This document shows positions 46,934-55,338 of a stretch of DNA of 64,000 nucleotides, piece by piece. Both the position numbers and the translations under genes were made by a program. The stretch's first letter is position 1, and every line of letters begins with the position of its first letter. The notes beneath the pieces are model-generated. The model had not been told where the DNA came from and made no database searches. It worked only from the letters and a program-made list of their open reading frames with translations. Origin of the DNA: Ferrimonas senticii DSM 18821 (GTDB lineage: Bacteria; Pseudomonadota; Gammaproteobacteria; Enterobacterales; Shewanellaceae); contig NZ_KE383899.1 of assembly GCF_000422665.1 (NCBI RefSeq), forward strand, positions 279,844 through 343,843. Reading direction: 5' to 3'.

Positions 46934-48133
46934 TCATTTTGATGTCGAACAGGGGTAATTGCGCTGAATGAAGTCAGCAAACATCGGTACGATAAAGGCC
47001 AATTTGCCGTACTGCGGTGACCAAATCATCCCTTTTTCAATCAATTGATTGCGGATCGATGAGGAAGCACTTGGGGTGGTTCCCAACTGAGTATTGATCT
47101 CACCGGTAGTGTGGATCCCATCTCCCAAGCGCGCCATCGCAAATAGATACGCTTTTTCGCGCTCCGTTAAACGATCCATCCGCACCCGAAAGAACCCCTC
47201 ATCCAGTTTAGCTAGTGCCAACGTAGTGGCTTGCTTGGCATCTGCGAGGCTAATGGGCGATACCTGTGCTTCTTCCCACACCTGAAAGCCCCACGCTTGG
47301 ATAAAGTAAGGGTAGCCACCGGTGATTTCGAGTAAATAATCAATGGCTTCAGGGGCAAACTCGACCCCTAATTCGGCCGCAAGTTGGCACAACGCAAGCG
47401 TTGCCGCCGTCCGATCCAGCGGCCCTAACTCGCGATAAGCAAACAGACGTTCCGCGTGGGTTTTGGCCTCTCCCGCTTTTTCTCTTAACGACAATAGTCC
47501 TGCGCCTATCAGTATCACCGGCAACCGCCGCTGATTGGCTCGATGCAATGCAGCCAATAAGGCGGCGAGTTGCGCTTCCGCCACATACTGCAGTTCATCA
47601 ATTAGAATAAGTAAAGCCGATCCGGCCGCTTGCGCTGCTTCTCCGGCACTTTCAATCAATGCCGTTAAATCGGCATTCAAATCGCCATTGTCAGCCAAAC
47701 CAGGTTCGGGCTCGAAGTCGACTCCGACTTGAATATCGCCAAAGGTGACGGATAACGCCGAAACAAACCCGGCAATTGCCTTTAAACCTCGGATAGCCAG
47801 CGCTTTCGCTTGCTCGTTTCGACTGAGTTCCAGCAACGCGATCCGAAGTTGCGGGATAAGCATTGCCGGCAAAGATTGGTGTTCTGGTGCTTCTAGATGA
47901 AGGCAATTGACCTGATGCGCTTTGCCCAGCTGCCGTATTTGCTCCAGCAGCACCGATTTGCCCACACCGCGCAAACCAATACAAATCAACCCTTGAGCGG
48001 CTCTACCAGCTTTTTTACGGGCAATTGCCACATTAGCCATCGCTGACAATTCATCTCGACCAGTCAGCGTCTGAGGTGGTTCGCCAGCCCCTGGCGCGTA
48101 AGGGTTAATAATGCTGTCCGTTAAACGAATCAC
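46934..48133 (-). CDS. AAA-type ATPase with C-terminal winged helix, unknown role
   Basis: 399 residues. Walker A GLRGVGKSVLL near residue 53-63, Walker B LLILIDELQYV near 190-200 and a sensor-like LIGAGL. The C-terminus (about 310-390) looks like a winged helix (GEINTQLGTTPSASSSIRNQL). This is the pattern of stand-alone AAA ATPases (Orc/STAND-like, similar to archaeal-type ATPases) often found in mobile or defence contexts. Start is GTG at 48133 with no good Shine-Dalgarno sequence. No partner gene is adjacent. A GTTGACA/TGTCAAC inverted repeat lies upstream of the start. Confidence 0.7.
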   Translation of the reverse strand: MIRLTDSIINPYAPGAGEPPQTLTGRDELSAMANVAIARKKAGRAAQGLICIGLRGVGKSVLLEQIRQLGKAHQVNCLHLEAPEHQSLPAMLIPQLRIALLELSRNEQAKALAIRGLKAIAGFVSALSVTFGDIQVGVDFEPEPGLADNGDLNADLTALIESAGEAAQAAGSALLILIDELQYVAEAQLAALLAALHRANQRRLPVILIGAGLLSLREKAGEAKTHAERLFAYRELGPLDRTAATLALCQLAAELGVEFAPEAIDYLLEITGGYPYFIQAWGFQVWEEAQVSPISLADAKQATTLALAKLDEGFFRVRMDRLTEREKAYLFAMARLGDGIHTTGEINTQLGTTPSASSSIRNQLIEKGMIWSPQYGKLAFIVPMFADFIQRNYPCSTSK

Positions 48134-48145
48134 ATAGGTTAGGTT

Positions 48146-48216
48146 AAGTTGACAGAGTTATAGGCCGTGTTTGTCAACTTAGTCAACTGCCGATAACCTC
48201 AAACTGTCAATTGACA
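48146..48216. promoter_or_regulatory. Clustered GTCAAC inverted repeats upstream of the AAA gene
   Basis: AAGTTGACA (48146-48154) with its reverse complement TGTCAACTT (48172-48180), then AGTCAACT and the palindrome TGTCAATTGACA (48205-48216). Candidate operator for the AAA gene, although the last word overlaps the end of the tnpB-type element. Confidence 0.4.
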
Positions 48217-48407
48217 TCCTCCCCCCTAAATAAAGTGAATTCCTAACAGTCACCTGTCGGGTTTCCTGTTTCACAGACCAATGCCTCAACCGATTAACGG
48301 CGTTGGGCTTACTCAGACTCCACAGGCTAACGCCGCTTGCCCAGCGGCTTTGAAATTGATGACGGCGTTAATGTCCCTGTTGCAGTGCTGAAATTTATCA
48401 GATCAAC
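48208..48407 (-). pseudogene. 3' remnant of IS200/IS605-family element with TnpB C-terminus
   Basis: Minus strand, reading from about 48407: CNRDINAVINFKAAGQAALACG, here in parts RDINAV and AAGQAALACGV, is the usual end of TnpB after its zinc ribbon. It meets a stop at 48313-48315, but a +1 frame continues RLRHWSVKQETRQV, another standard TnpB tail, so there is a frameshift. The DNA then gives GAATTC..TTTATTTAGGGGGGAGGATGTCAA-like sequence ending near 48208, the typical right end of these elements. Only about 200 bases remain; there is no tnpA and no upstream tnpB. Confidence 0.75.
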
Positions 48408-48607
48408 CAGCCAAGCTAATTGTCGCTTTATCGTGACCAAACGATCGTTAAAGATGAGGCAACCTGAATATCCCAACCTACCCAGTGCAGCCACCGAATG
48501 CATGGTGCGGTTGAAGTCACTTTTAACGCTTCGAGGTCACTTAGCGCCGCGTTGGTGGAGCCTCATTGAGCACAAAGTTCAACTAGCAGTTCGGTTACGA
48601 CTGAGGT

Positions 48608-48922
48608 TTACAACTTCTCTACTGCCCTTTTAAGGGTTTCGCTATGCACTGGTACCAATCCTGCCTGCAGCCCTAGCGGCCGATACAACTTCTTGATCAC
48701 CGCAAACGATGGGGTGGCCACATCGCGCTCAATATCAGATAACGTCCGGCGACTGATCCCGACTCTATCGGCATATTGTTGCTGGGACATGCCCAACAAG
48801 CGCTTGCGCAAGGTTGCCAACAGTTGCCCGTAACTTAATGTACCCAGGTACACTTGGCTAAGCAGTTGCGCCAGTAACTCCGCCCGCTCTGCAGCGGTCA
48901 ATTGGGCTAAATCAGTCACCAT
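48608..48922 (-). CDS. XRE-type (HipB-like) antitoxin/regulator
   Basis: 104 residues. A helix-turn-helix of the Cro/C1 type: MSQQQYADRVGISRRTLSDIER near residues 45-66, then AVIKKLYRPLGLQAGLVP, as in HipB-like antitoxins paired with HipA kinases. GGAGCAAT precedes the ATG. Just upstream is the ruined hipA-like gene, so this is an orphan antitoxin that may still bind the three palindromes at 49331-49430. Confidence 0.78.
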   Translation of the reverse strand: MVTDLAQLTAAERAELLAQLLSQVYLGTLSYGQLLATLRKRLLGMSQQQYADRVGISRRTLSDIERDVATPSFAVIKKLYRPLGLQAGLVPVHSETLKRAVEKL

Positions 48923-49065
48923 TATTGCTCCAGTTTGCTGTCTAAGTGGTCGAAAGCCATACCTATTGAGGATCCGATCTGGCCTACCACGCTCTGATTA
49001 TCGTTGCTTTAGACCAACCAGTCGCAGCGCCGTTGACTTAAGGGCATCCAGCAATTATTGCGGCA

Positions 49066-49318
49066 TTAAAAGTACCGCCGAGCCGCACCAGCCGGAATAA
49101 TATCCTCCAGAAATGGCAACCAGTTCGGTTGTTGGTATTGGTGCATCAACGCCACAGGATGACGAACACTGACAGCGGCAAGTGCCCCATTGCCCTCCCA
49201 ATCAAGCGCATGATTGATGGTATAGCCAACACCACACTGAGTCTGATGCTCATCGGCCAATAGCAATTCAGCGGCGTCGTGCCAGTGGCCATTAAGATTG
49301 GATTTGGATGGTTAGCAT
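49066..49318 (-). pseudogene. hipA-like toxin gene, frameshifted and truncated
   Basis: The minus-strand frame ending at 49066 reads NGHWHDAAELLLADE, DWEGNGALAAVSVRHPVA, NWLPFLEDIIPAGAARRYF, which matches the N-terminal third of HipA-family kinases. Upstream, MLTIQIQ (ATG at 49318) lies in another frame, so a frameshift separates the start from the body. It stops after about 85 residues, and the kinase domain is missing. No C-terminal piece is found nearby. The toxin is therefore inactive. Confidence 0.72.
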
Positions 49319-49330
49319 GCTTAACCAATG

Positions 49331-49430
49331 TGAGTGATATTTTGCTCAAAACTTACATCAATCAAAAAATGAGCAATTAATTGCTCAAGAATGTCGATAA
49401 CAAACCATTATTGAGCAATTTTCTGCTCAA
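49331..49430. promoter_or_regulatory. Three TGAGCA-N-TGCTCA palindromes (HipB-type operators)
   Basis: TGAGTGATATTTTGCTCA (49331-49348, one arm decayed), TGAGCAATTAATTGCTCA (49370-49387, perfect 18-base palindrome) and TTGAGCA-N6-TGCTCAA (49411-49430). Centres are 39 and 42 bases apart, close to four helical turns, which suits cooperative dimers. They sit directly upstream of the hipA remnant. Confidence 0.7.
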
Positions 49431-49854
49431 TGCTGCTGCCGATAATCTGCAGACCAAAATGCATTTCCGCAATCGGATCCTCCACCAGCGCAACATTTTT
49501 ACTTCGCAAACACTTCCGACCAATTCTCGCCCTTTCCCCCAACGATCAGCACTAGAACCGTGGCCACTTTTACGATGTCACCACATGTTGACCACTGCAG
49601 CGTTTGACTTTCCAAGTCTGTTGCCACGAAGACTCAACACGATGGCAATGGCGGAACCGCCCCACTTTTTATGCCGGTATCCAGCCGCGTCGTTTTTGCC
49701 CGCGCTAAGCGCCCAAAAACCATAAATTTTAAAAAAAACACCGTGAACGTATGAAATTAACAACGTTCACTGCAGAAAAGGCAAAAATTTACGAGTTAGC
49801 GTTAAGGGGATGGCGACAAAACCGCCGCCGTTTACATCCCAATTTGGAGTCCCT
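49431..49854. other. Leader of the recombinase operon with IS3-type end remnant and inverted repeat
   Basis: About 420 bases without a gene. GTGGCCACTTTTACGATGTCA (49560-49580) differs at only two positions from the reverse complement of the terminal repeat of the IS3-family element at 61394, so it is a leftover end of a related copy. GTGAACGT / ACGTTCAC (49743-49750, 49763-49770) is a perfect inverted repeat about 85 bases before the first operon gene, a possible operator. Confidence 0.6.
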
Positions 49855-50373
49855 ATGGCTAACTCAACAACGATCCCCAACGCCCAACCGGCAATCTTAC
49901 CGGCCTCTTCAATTCAATTAGAGGTTCCAGAGTATGCCCTGTTGTTAACCCAACACGAGCATTCAAACGAGTCAGCGGCGCTACATCAATTGCACAACGC
50001 GCCTGAACGGTTGAAAGCCGATCTGCAGCGATATCCAACGCCGGTATTGGCCGAGCCCAACTGCAGGCCTACGTTGGCGATACCCACCCCGCAATTGTTC
50101 GTTCTGGCGAAATCCGAGCAATACGCCGATACCCCCATTCCCGTACAGATATATCGCTCGAACAGCCCAGCACAGGAACGAATGATCATTGAGGAGTTGC
50201 TTTGTCGCCAGCCTCGGCATCGCTACGAGCAAGGGTTTGCCTTCGATATTACCAAGCTGGAGCTGCGGGAAATCCTTGCCCGCGGTTACCGCGGTTATTC
50301 CTTATCGGATGAGGAGCTCGAACACATCGCCGCACATAATCTGGAGCTCGCTGAGCGTTTTTCCCACCAATAA
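49855..50373 (+). CDS. Unknown protein, first gene of recombinase operon
   Basis: 172 residues. Not recognised. Pro/Gln-rich N-terminal half, then a more structured C-terminus with PAQERMIIEELLCRQPRHRYEQGFAFDI and a predicted helical end. ATG at 49855 with TTGGAG upstream; an in-frame ATG at 49810 lacks a Shine-Dalgarno sequence. Fifteen bases before the next gene, so co-transcribed with the recombinases. Probably a DNA-binding or accessory factor by context, with no direct proof. Confidence 0.6.
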   Translation: MANSTTIPNAQPAILPASSIQLEVPEYALLLTQHEHSNESAALHQLHNAPERLKADLQRYPTPVLAEPNCRPTLAIPTPQLFVLAKSEQYADTPIPVQIYRSNSPAQERMIIEELLCRQPRHRYEQGFAFDITKLELREILARGYRGYSLSDEELEHIAAHNLELAERFSHQ

Positions 50374-50388
50374 CCACAAAGAGGGCAA

Positions 50389-50916
50389 ATGTTGACCATG
50401 CAATCCACAGCAAGCAAGCCGCGATATCGAAGAGTACCATTGGCAAAATTTACGGCCCAAGTGGCGCCTTATGCCGAACAATTAACCGCCGACGATCCCT
50501 GCCTCGCGCCGCACACCGATCTGGCGGAATTAACCACCAGCGAGCTTCAAACGTACTTATACAGCCATCCCATTGCGGTTTTTCAATGCGCCAACAACCC
50601 CAAACAGTTTGAACTAGTCAAGCCCAGCCCATTACTGAATTCGCTGCAGCTCATTCCTAAATTCCGCCACATAACTCTCTTGCTGCTGATTGTTCCAGCG
50701 ACCTGTGAACAAGCCAAACAACAGCAGATTGAAACCCAGTTGATCATCAATCCGGCCGTAAACAATGGCCTTGGCGATACCGCCTCAAACGCCACCATTG
50801 GCAAACGACAACGGCAACTTTCTGATCGCAACCCGAACGTTCGGTGCGGTGCCCGTTTAGCCAAGTTAGCTCGCTGCCATCGCAGTAATTTCTGTCAACG
50901 ACAAAAAGGGCGTTAA
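50389..50916 (+). CDS. Unknown basic protein, second gene of recombinase operon
   Basis: 175 residues. Not recognised. Middle segment LTTSELQTYLYSHPIAVFQCANNPKQFELV may be a small domain; the C-terminus is Arg/Cys-rich (NVRCGARLAKLARCHRSNFCQRQKGR region) and basic, suggesting nucleic-acid contact. GAGGG before the ATG. The stop codon abuts the ATG of the following recombinase (TAAATG). Confidence 0.6.
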   Translation: MLTMQSTASKPRYRRVPLAKFTAQVAPYAEQLTADDPCLAPHTDLAELTTSELQTYLYSHPIAVFQCANNPKQFELVKPSPLLNSLQLIPKFRHITLLLLIVPATCEQAKQQQIETQLIINPAVNNGLGDTASNATIGKRQRQLSDRNPNVRCGARLAKLARCHRSNFCQRQKGR

Positions 50917-52395
50917 ATGAGTCGCAGCCACATTCGCAAGCATAATCGCAGCCATAATGCCGGTTCACCGCCACCTGACTACACCCACGTCATGCACTCG
51001 CTGCGACGCATGAATAAGGACTTGTCCCCGGAAGAAATGGTCGTTTGGCTGATTTTATGGCTGCAAAATCGCTTGTCGAATGACTTAACCGAGGAGCAAT
51101 TGCTGCAATTTGTCAAAGTTCGCAATAACGTCACACCATGCGCCGATGGCCAAGTCCGAACCAGTTTCGATGGCACCGTCAGTTGGACAGAATTCAGTCA
51201 TGGCGTGCATCGCGATGGAATCGATTACATCTGGCTACCGCTTCCCGAAGCGATCCATGTTTTTTGCCATAAGATCATCAGCAAACTCCGAAACGGCCAG
51301 CCGCTACTCAGCGCTCGCCAGGCCACACACCTGCTGACCAAAATCCGGGCGAGGCAACGTCACCGAGGTTCCTCCTCGACGCAGTTTAAGCTAGCACGCA
51401 AGTCGGTGCTAAACGCTTTTTGGCTCAATTTGGCCCGCTCGGATGGCCGCTTTAATGTGGTTAGCTTTACGGTGTTGTTTGGCAGCGACAAACTGCACCA
51501 TCGCCATGCGATCCACTATCAACGGGAAGACATCAGTCGCTGTCGCCACCAAATTCTTGAGTTGTATAACCGAGGCTTCCACAACATATCGGAAGCGGCG
51601 GTAAAAGCGGGGGTTGAATATCAATTTCTTTTCACCATGGATGGCAAACGATTGCAAAATCGCACCACACCGAGCGCCCCAAAACATCACAAACAATATA
51701 AAGATCGCATTTTTGCCATTAAACGCACCCCCACCGTCGAAGAGATCCCTGATGCCATCATCGGCGGTAAGCGAGCGATTGACCTGAGCATCGTTCCCGC
51801 AATTTTTAGCGCCATCAACGCCAGCGTCAAACAGCTAAAACCGACGAAGCGCGGCAGCAAACGGCAACATCAGGGTTATTTCAACGCTCGTACCATGCAA
51901 CTGGCACTGCAAACCATCGCACTTAGTGGCATGCGTCCAACCAATCAAGTGTCGCCATCAGCCGCCAGTTGGCATAGACCGATGGCCAGCGTAAGCGACA
52001 AAGGCGAGCTGCGACCACTGTATATCAACCGCTTCTTAGCCGACCGAATCGATCAATATCTGCAGCTTCAACAACAGGTATTGCCGCCAAACCACACCGA
52101 CAATCATCGCCCGCTGCTGATGCTGGTTGACGACTTGGGCCAGCCTACGCCGTTAACGTCCAAAGCATTGAGGGCGTATCTGCGTCAATTTTCTGATGCC
52201 ATCGTGCCCTATCAATTGCGCCATGCCTGTGCGCAAGGTCTGCAAGAGCTGGGCGAATCGAAACAGTTGATCGCCAAGGTCATGGGGCACTACCACGACG
52301 GCGAACAATATGATGTGAGCTGGCATACCCCCGATTCACGCCAACGCATCATCACCGCGCTGGACAGCCTAACCAGCCATTTAGGAGTTTGTTGA
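50917..52395 (+). CDS. Large tyrosine recombinase 1
   Basis: 492 residues. The C-terminal catalytic half has the expected motifs: R340 in SGMRPTN, R435 in PYQLRHA, GH at 457-458 in KVMGHYHDG, and tyrosine nucleophile Y465 in GEQYDV. The first histidine of the HxxR box is Tyr (Y432), which some divergent integrases also show. About 300 N-terminal residues do not look like a standard SAM-like core-binding domain. It lies directly after the previous gene and three bases before recombinase 2. Might be one of a paired recombinase system of the Tn554 or gamma-mobile-trio kind; I cannot assign it. Confidence 0.75.
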   Translation: MSRSHIRKHNRSHNAGSPPPDYTHVMHSLRRMNKDLSPEEMVVWLILWLQNRLSNDLTEEQLLQFVKVRNNVTPCADGQVRTSFDGTVSWTEFSHGVHRDGIDYIWLPLPEAIHVFCHKIISKLRNGQPLLSARQATHLLTKIRARQRHRGSSSTQFKLARKSVLNAFWLNLARSDGRFNVVSFTVLFGSDKLHHRHAIHYQREDISRCRHQILELYNRGFHNISEAAVKAGVEYQFLFTMDGKRLQNRTTPSAPKHHKQYKDRIFAIKRTPTVEEIPDAIIGGKRAIDLSIVPAIFSAINASVKQLKPTKRGSKRQHQGYFNARTMQLALQTIALSGMRPTNQVSPSAASWHRPMASVSDKGELRPLYINRFLADRIDQYLQLQQQVLPPNHTDNHRPLLMLVDDLGQPTPLTSKALRAYLRQFSDAIVPYQLRHACAQGLQELGESKQLIAKVMGHYHDGEQYDVSWHTPDSRQRIITALDSLTSHLGVC

Positions 52396-52398
52396 CCG

Positions 52399-54972
52399 AT
52401 GCTGAATAGCCCAGCCGAATTGGCACGCGCCATAGCTCTACGCCAACCTCAACAGGCAGCGGCGCCGGTGCCTGAGGCCGACATTCGCACATTACTTGAA
52501 CAGTGCCCGCTGCTACTGGAATGCCAAGCAACGACCGAGCAGTCGCAGCCCAAGCTGTCCGCAAAGGCTCAGCGACAGCTCACCCGAGTAATAAGCAAGT
52601 ACGACAGCGCCGATAGCAGCCGTTACCAAGCCGCGCTTAAGGTCATCTACGGCTATTTGCAGGCGCAGCAATGGCAGTTACCACAGAAGATCACCAACCA
52701 GCTTCGCCAACAAGAGCAGCGCTGGTTTAACACCCTCAGTAACTATGGTCGGTTGATTGCTGATTTAGTCCATGGCTTTGAGCAAAGCCTCACAGCGGCA
52801 CTGGGAAACTTGATGCTGACGACCGGCCACATCGTGTTGTATCTGCAGCTCTATGTAGCGCCACTGTCGCTGACGCTGTGGGCCTCCGTGCTGAACAACC
52901 CAGACGCCTTGCAGATTGGGCGCGAGCAACGCCCCTTACTGCACTTTCCCCTGCCAAACGCCACCTTGGCCAACGGCGAAGATCACTGCGCTAGCTACGC
53001 GCTCGATGCGCTCGGCTATCGCCTGCTGCAACACCATTACCAGCATCAAAACCGATTGTCGTATGCACCGTTAACTCGCAAAACTCTGTTGGCTGAGATC
53101 AATGCCGTGCTAGGCCAAACGCCACTGTTTTGGGATCCTCTGTGCGAGCTGAAATGCCACCAAATCGTGCAAGCCTTTTGGTTTCATGTACACCAGTTCA
53201 GTCGACCCGACTTGGAAGACTGGCGCAACCCCTATCTAAGCTGTGCGCTGGGATTGAACTGGCACCAACAAACCGACGCCCCCAAGCGTTTTTCAGCGAC
53301 GCAACAGGCCGAGATCTACGCGCCGCTACCCAATCCGGTAAGCGCATGTGACTCGCGCCGCCAACCGCCGCCGCGCCAACGTTGGCCGCACGAGGAACTG
53401 CGTCTGGCGCACGCCAAAAACGACCAGCAGGCTGTCCAAGCGCAATTGGCTGCCCCGCCACCACTGGATCCTGATAATGTGCTGCCCTACCTGCTGTTCT
53501 TCTATACCCAAACTCTGATAACTGAAGGGGGCACCAGCGGCAAGGCGTTAAAAGCCAGTTCCATCAATGAATACCTCAGCATGAGCTCACTTGCCAAACA
53601 GTTTCCATTGTCTCTGGCACAGTGCTGCGACGAAACCGCATTAAACCAATGGGCTCAAACACTTTACGACAGCGCCGACTGCCATTCACAGCAGCGCCAC
53701 CTTTACTATTTTTTGCAAGCGATTGCCGAACATGGATTAACCGACGCCTTAACTTTAACGTCTCTGCAGTCGCCATTGGCCCCACCGTCGGTCAATCCCA
53801 ACTGCATCAGCGAGGTGCAGTTAGATCAGGTAATCACCCTGTTGTTACACGCACCAAACGCCCCCATGATCCAGCGATTGTTTGCGGCCGCAGCGGTGAT
53901 TTTAGCGTTTCATGGGGCATTGCGACGTGGCGAGCTGCTGCGCCTACGCCATCAAGATCTCGTCCCCTATCCTGGCACCAATACCACTGGCTTTACCTTA
54001 ACCGTTTGCAACACCGCCGAGGGCCGCACCAAAAACGGCACATCAAGAACGGTGCCGATTTCCGTGCCCCAAGCACAGGGCGAATTGCTGCATCACCTGT
54101 TGCGACTTAAGCAAGGGAGCCTGCCGGCCAGTCCGATCATTGGCTTTGAGGACGAGAGCCTCAATGCACGCGCCCAGCACTATCTGTTACCGATAACTCG
54201 TGCCCTTAAAAAGATCGGCGGCGAGGCGCTGCGATTTCACCACTTGCGCCACAGTGGCGCCCTGCTGCTGACTCAGCAGGGACGGTTGTTGTTCTGCTCG
54301 GCCCAATCCATCGAACCGGCGAAAACTGGCAGCGTGCTTGAGCAGACGCATCGAGACCTACGCTTTTTGTATTGGCTCGACAAGCGAAAGCCTGAAGCGC
54401 TTAATGAAGCGTTACTGCCCGATCAGATCGGCAAACAGTTAGGCCATAGCCACTTCGCCACCACACGCCAAAGCTATCTGCACGGCCATGAATGGTTACG
54501 CCCGGTATTGTTTGCCAGCGATCGCCTCTACAACAAAGTAACGCTGCGCTTTATCTTTGGGCTTCGCCCCAGATCCAATGATTTAAGCCGCCATCTAACG
54601 GCGCTATCCAATACCGCGAGCAATGCAGTGCAGCAATCGGCTCAACGCCATCGGGTTTTGGTCAATGAGCAGCGGCTACTCGATTACGTTTGCCGTGACT
54701 TCCAAAAAGCGGGCGCCCCAAACGCACCAATTCCAGCACCTTGGGCTACTCAGTGGCATGAAAGACTTACCAAGCAAAGTCACAACACGCTGTTGGATTA
54801 CTTGCTGATGCACCTGGATAACAGCACCCGTGCTGCTGTGCCCCATCCACCTGCAGTGCAAATGCCATCGCTTGACTGGGCCGCCTTTAACCAGCATTGG
54901 CTTCAAAGCGAAAGCCCTTACGCAATAGCGTTAAGCTCCAAACAACGAGCGGCGCAGTCCAAGGCCTTGTAG
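52399..54972 (+). CDS. Very large tyrosine recombinase 2
   Basis: 857 residues, about twice the usual size. The catalytic domain (about 470-700) keeps all residues: R509 in FHGALRRGELL, K545 in GRTKNGTSR, H614/R617 in FHHLRHSG, GH at 682-683 and Y693 in TTRQSYLHG. The N-terminal 450 residues are not recognised. A further 150 residues follow the catalytic tyrosine. Start at ATG 52399, with TTAGGAG about 12 bases upstream. It shares an operon with recombinase 1, so the two probably act together. The frame after its TAG stop stays open to 55338. Confidence 0.78.
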   Translation: MLNSPAELARAIALRQPQQAAAPVPEADIRTLLEQCPLLLECQATTEQSQPKLSAKAQRQLTRVISKYDSADSSRYQAALKVIYGYLQAQQWQLPQKITNQLRQQEQRWFNTLSNYGRLIADLVHGFEQSLTAALGNLMLTTGHIVLYLQLYVAPLSLTLWASVLNNPDALQIGREQRPLLHFPLPNATLANGEDHCASYALDALGYRLLQHHYQHQNRLSYAPLTRKTLLAEINAVLGQTPLFWDPLCELKCHQIVQAFWFHVHQFSRPDLEDWRNPYLSCALGLNWHQQTDAPKRFSATQQAEIYAPLPNPVSACDSRRQPPPRQRWPHEELRLAHAKNDQQAVQAQLAAPPPLDPDNVLPYLLFFYTQTLITEGGTSGKALKASSINEYLSMSSLAKQFPLSLAQCCDETALNQWAQTLYDSADCHSQQRHLYYFLQAIAEHGLTDALTLTSLQSPLAPPSVNPNCISEVQLDQVITLLLHAPNAPMIQRLFAAAAVILAFHGALRRGELLRLRHQDLVPYPGTNTTGFTLTVCNTAEGRTKNGTSRTVPISVPQAQGELLHHLLRLKQGSLPASPIIGFEDESLNARAQHYLLPITRALKKIGGEALRFHHLRHSGALLLTQQGRLLFCSAQSIEPAKTGSVLEQTHRDLRFLYWLDKRKPEALNEALLPDQIGKQLGHSHFATTRQSYLHGHEWLRPVLFASDRLYNKVTLRFIFGLRPRSNDLSRHLTALSNTASNAVQQSAQRHRVLVNEQRLLDYVCRDFQKAGAPNAPIPAPWATQWHERLTKQSHNTLLDYLLMHLDNSTRAAVPHPPAVQMPSLDWAAFNQHWLQSESPYAIALSSKQRAAQSKAL

Positions 54973-55338
54973 CCGTTTGTAGCAATCAAGCAACAGGAGT
55001 CATCACAACCACCCCTGTGGCAGTGGCAGGGGCCATGCCAACAGCGGCAACTTAAATCGTTGGCCACCTTGCGTGGCTCCGCCGTGCTGGCGTTGGCCGA
55101 TTGTGACATCACGCTGCAGCTCAACCGCAAAACCAAACCACAGAAGATGCTAGATCGCATCGCCCTGCATCTGCCTAACAGCGCTTCGCGCATCAAGGTA
55201 GAACGCCTCGCATCAGGTTCAAGTCGGTTGATTGTCACGCTGAGATTTTCTTTAACCACGGCGGCGCTGATGCCGCACTACCAAGACTTTTTCTGCACCA
55301 TTTTTCATCAGGAGGACCATCATGACAACACGCCATAA
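54973..55338 (+). CDS. Possible small protein or readthrough tail after recombinase 2
   Basis: The recombinase-2 frame remains open for 121 codons after its TAG (54970-54972) and has a composition like the neighbours (SLATLRGSAVLALADCDITLQ, here only part of it). AACAGGAG at 54991-54998 could be a Shine-Dalgarno sequence, yet no ATG or GTG lies in frame close behind; the first usable starts are CTG at 55015 or TTG at 55060. It overlaps the next gene by 17 bases. Either a separate protein of about 92-108 residues with an unusual start, or an extension made by reading through TAG. Confidence 0.4.
   Translation, partial: PFVAIKQQESSQPPLWQWQGPCQQRQLKSLATLRGSAVLALADCDITLQLNRKTKPQKMLDRIALHLPNSASRIKVERLASGSSRLIVTLRFSLTTAALMPHYQDFFCTIFHQEDHHDNTP

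Noticed and set aside
48337..48633. 98-codon plus-strand frame
   Set aside because: Lies antisense to the TnpB remnant and runs into the end of the XRE gene; explained by the remnant.
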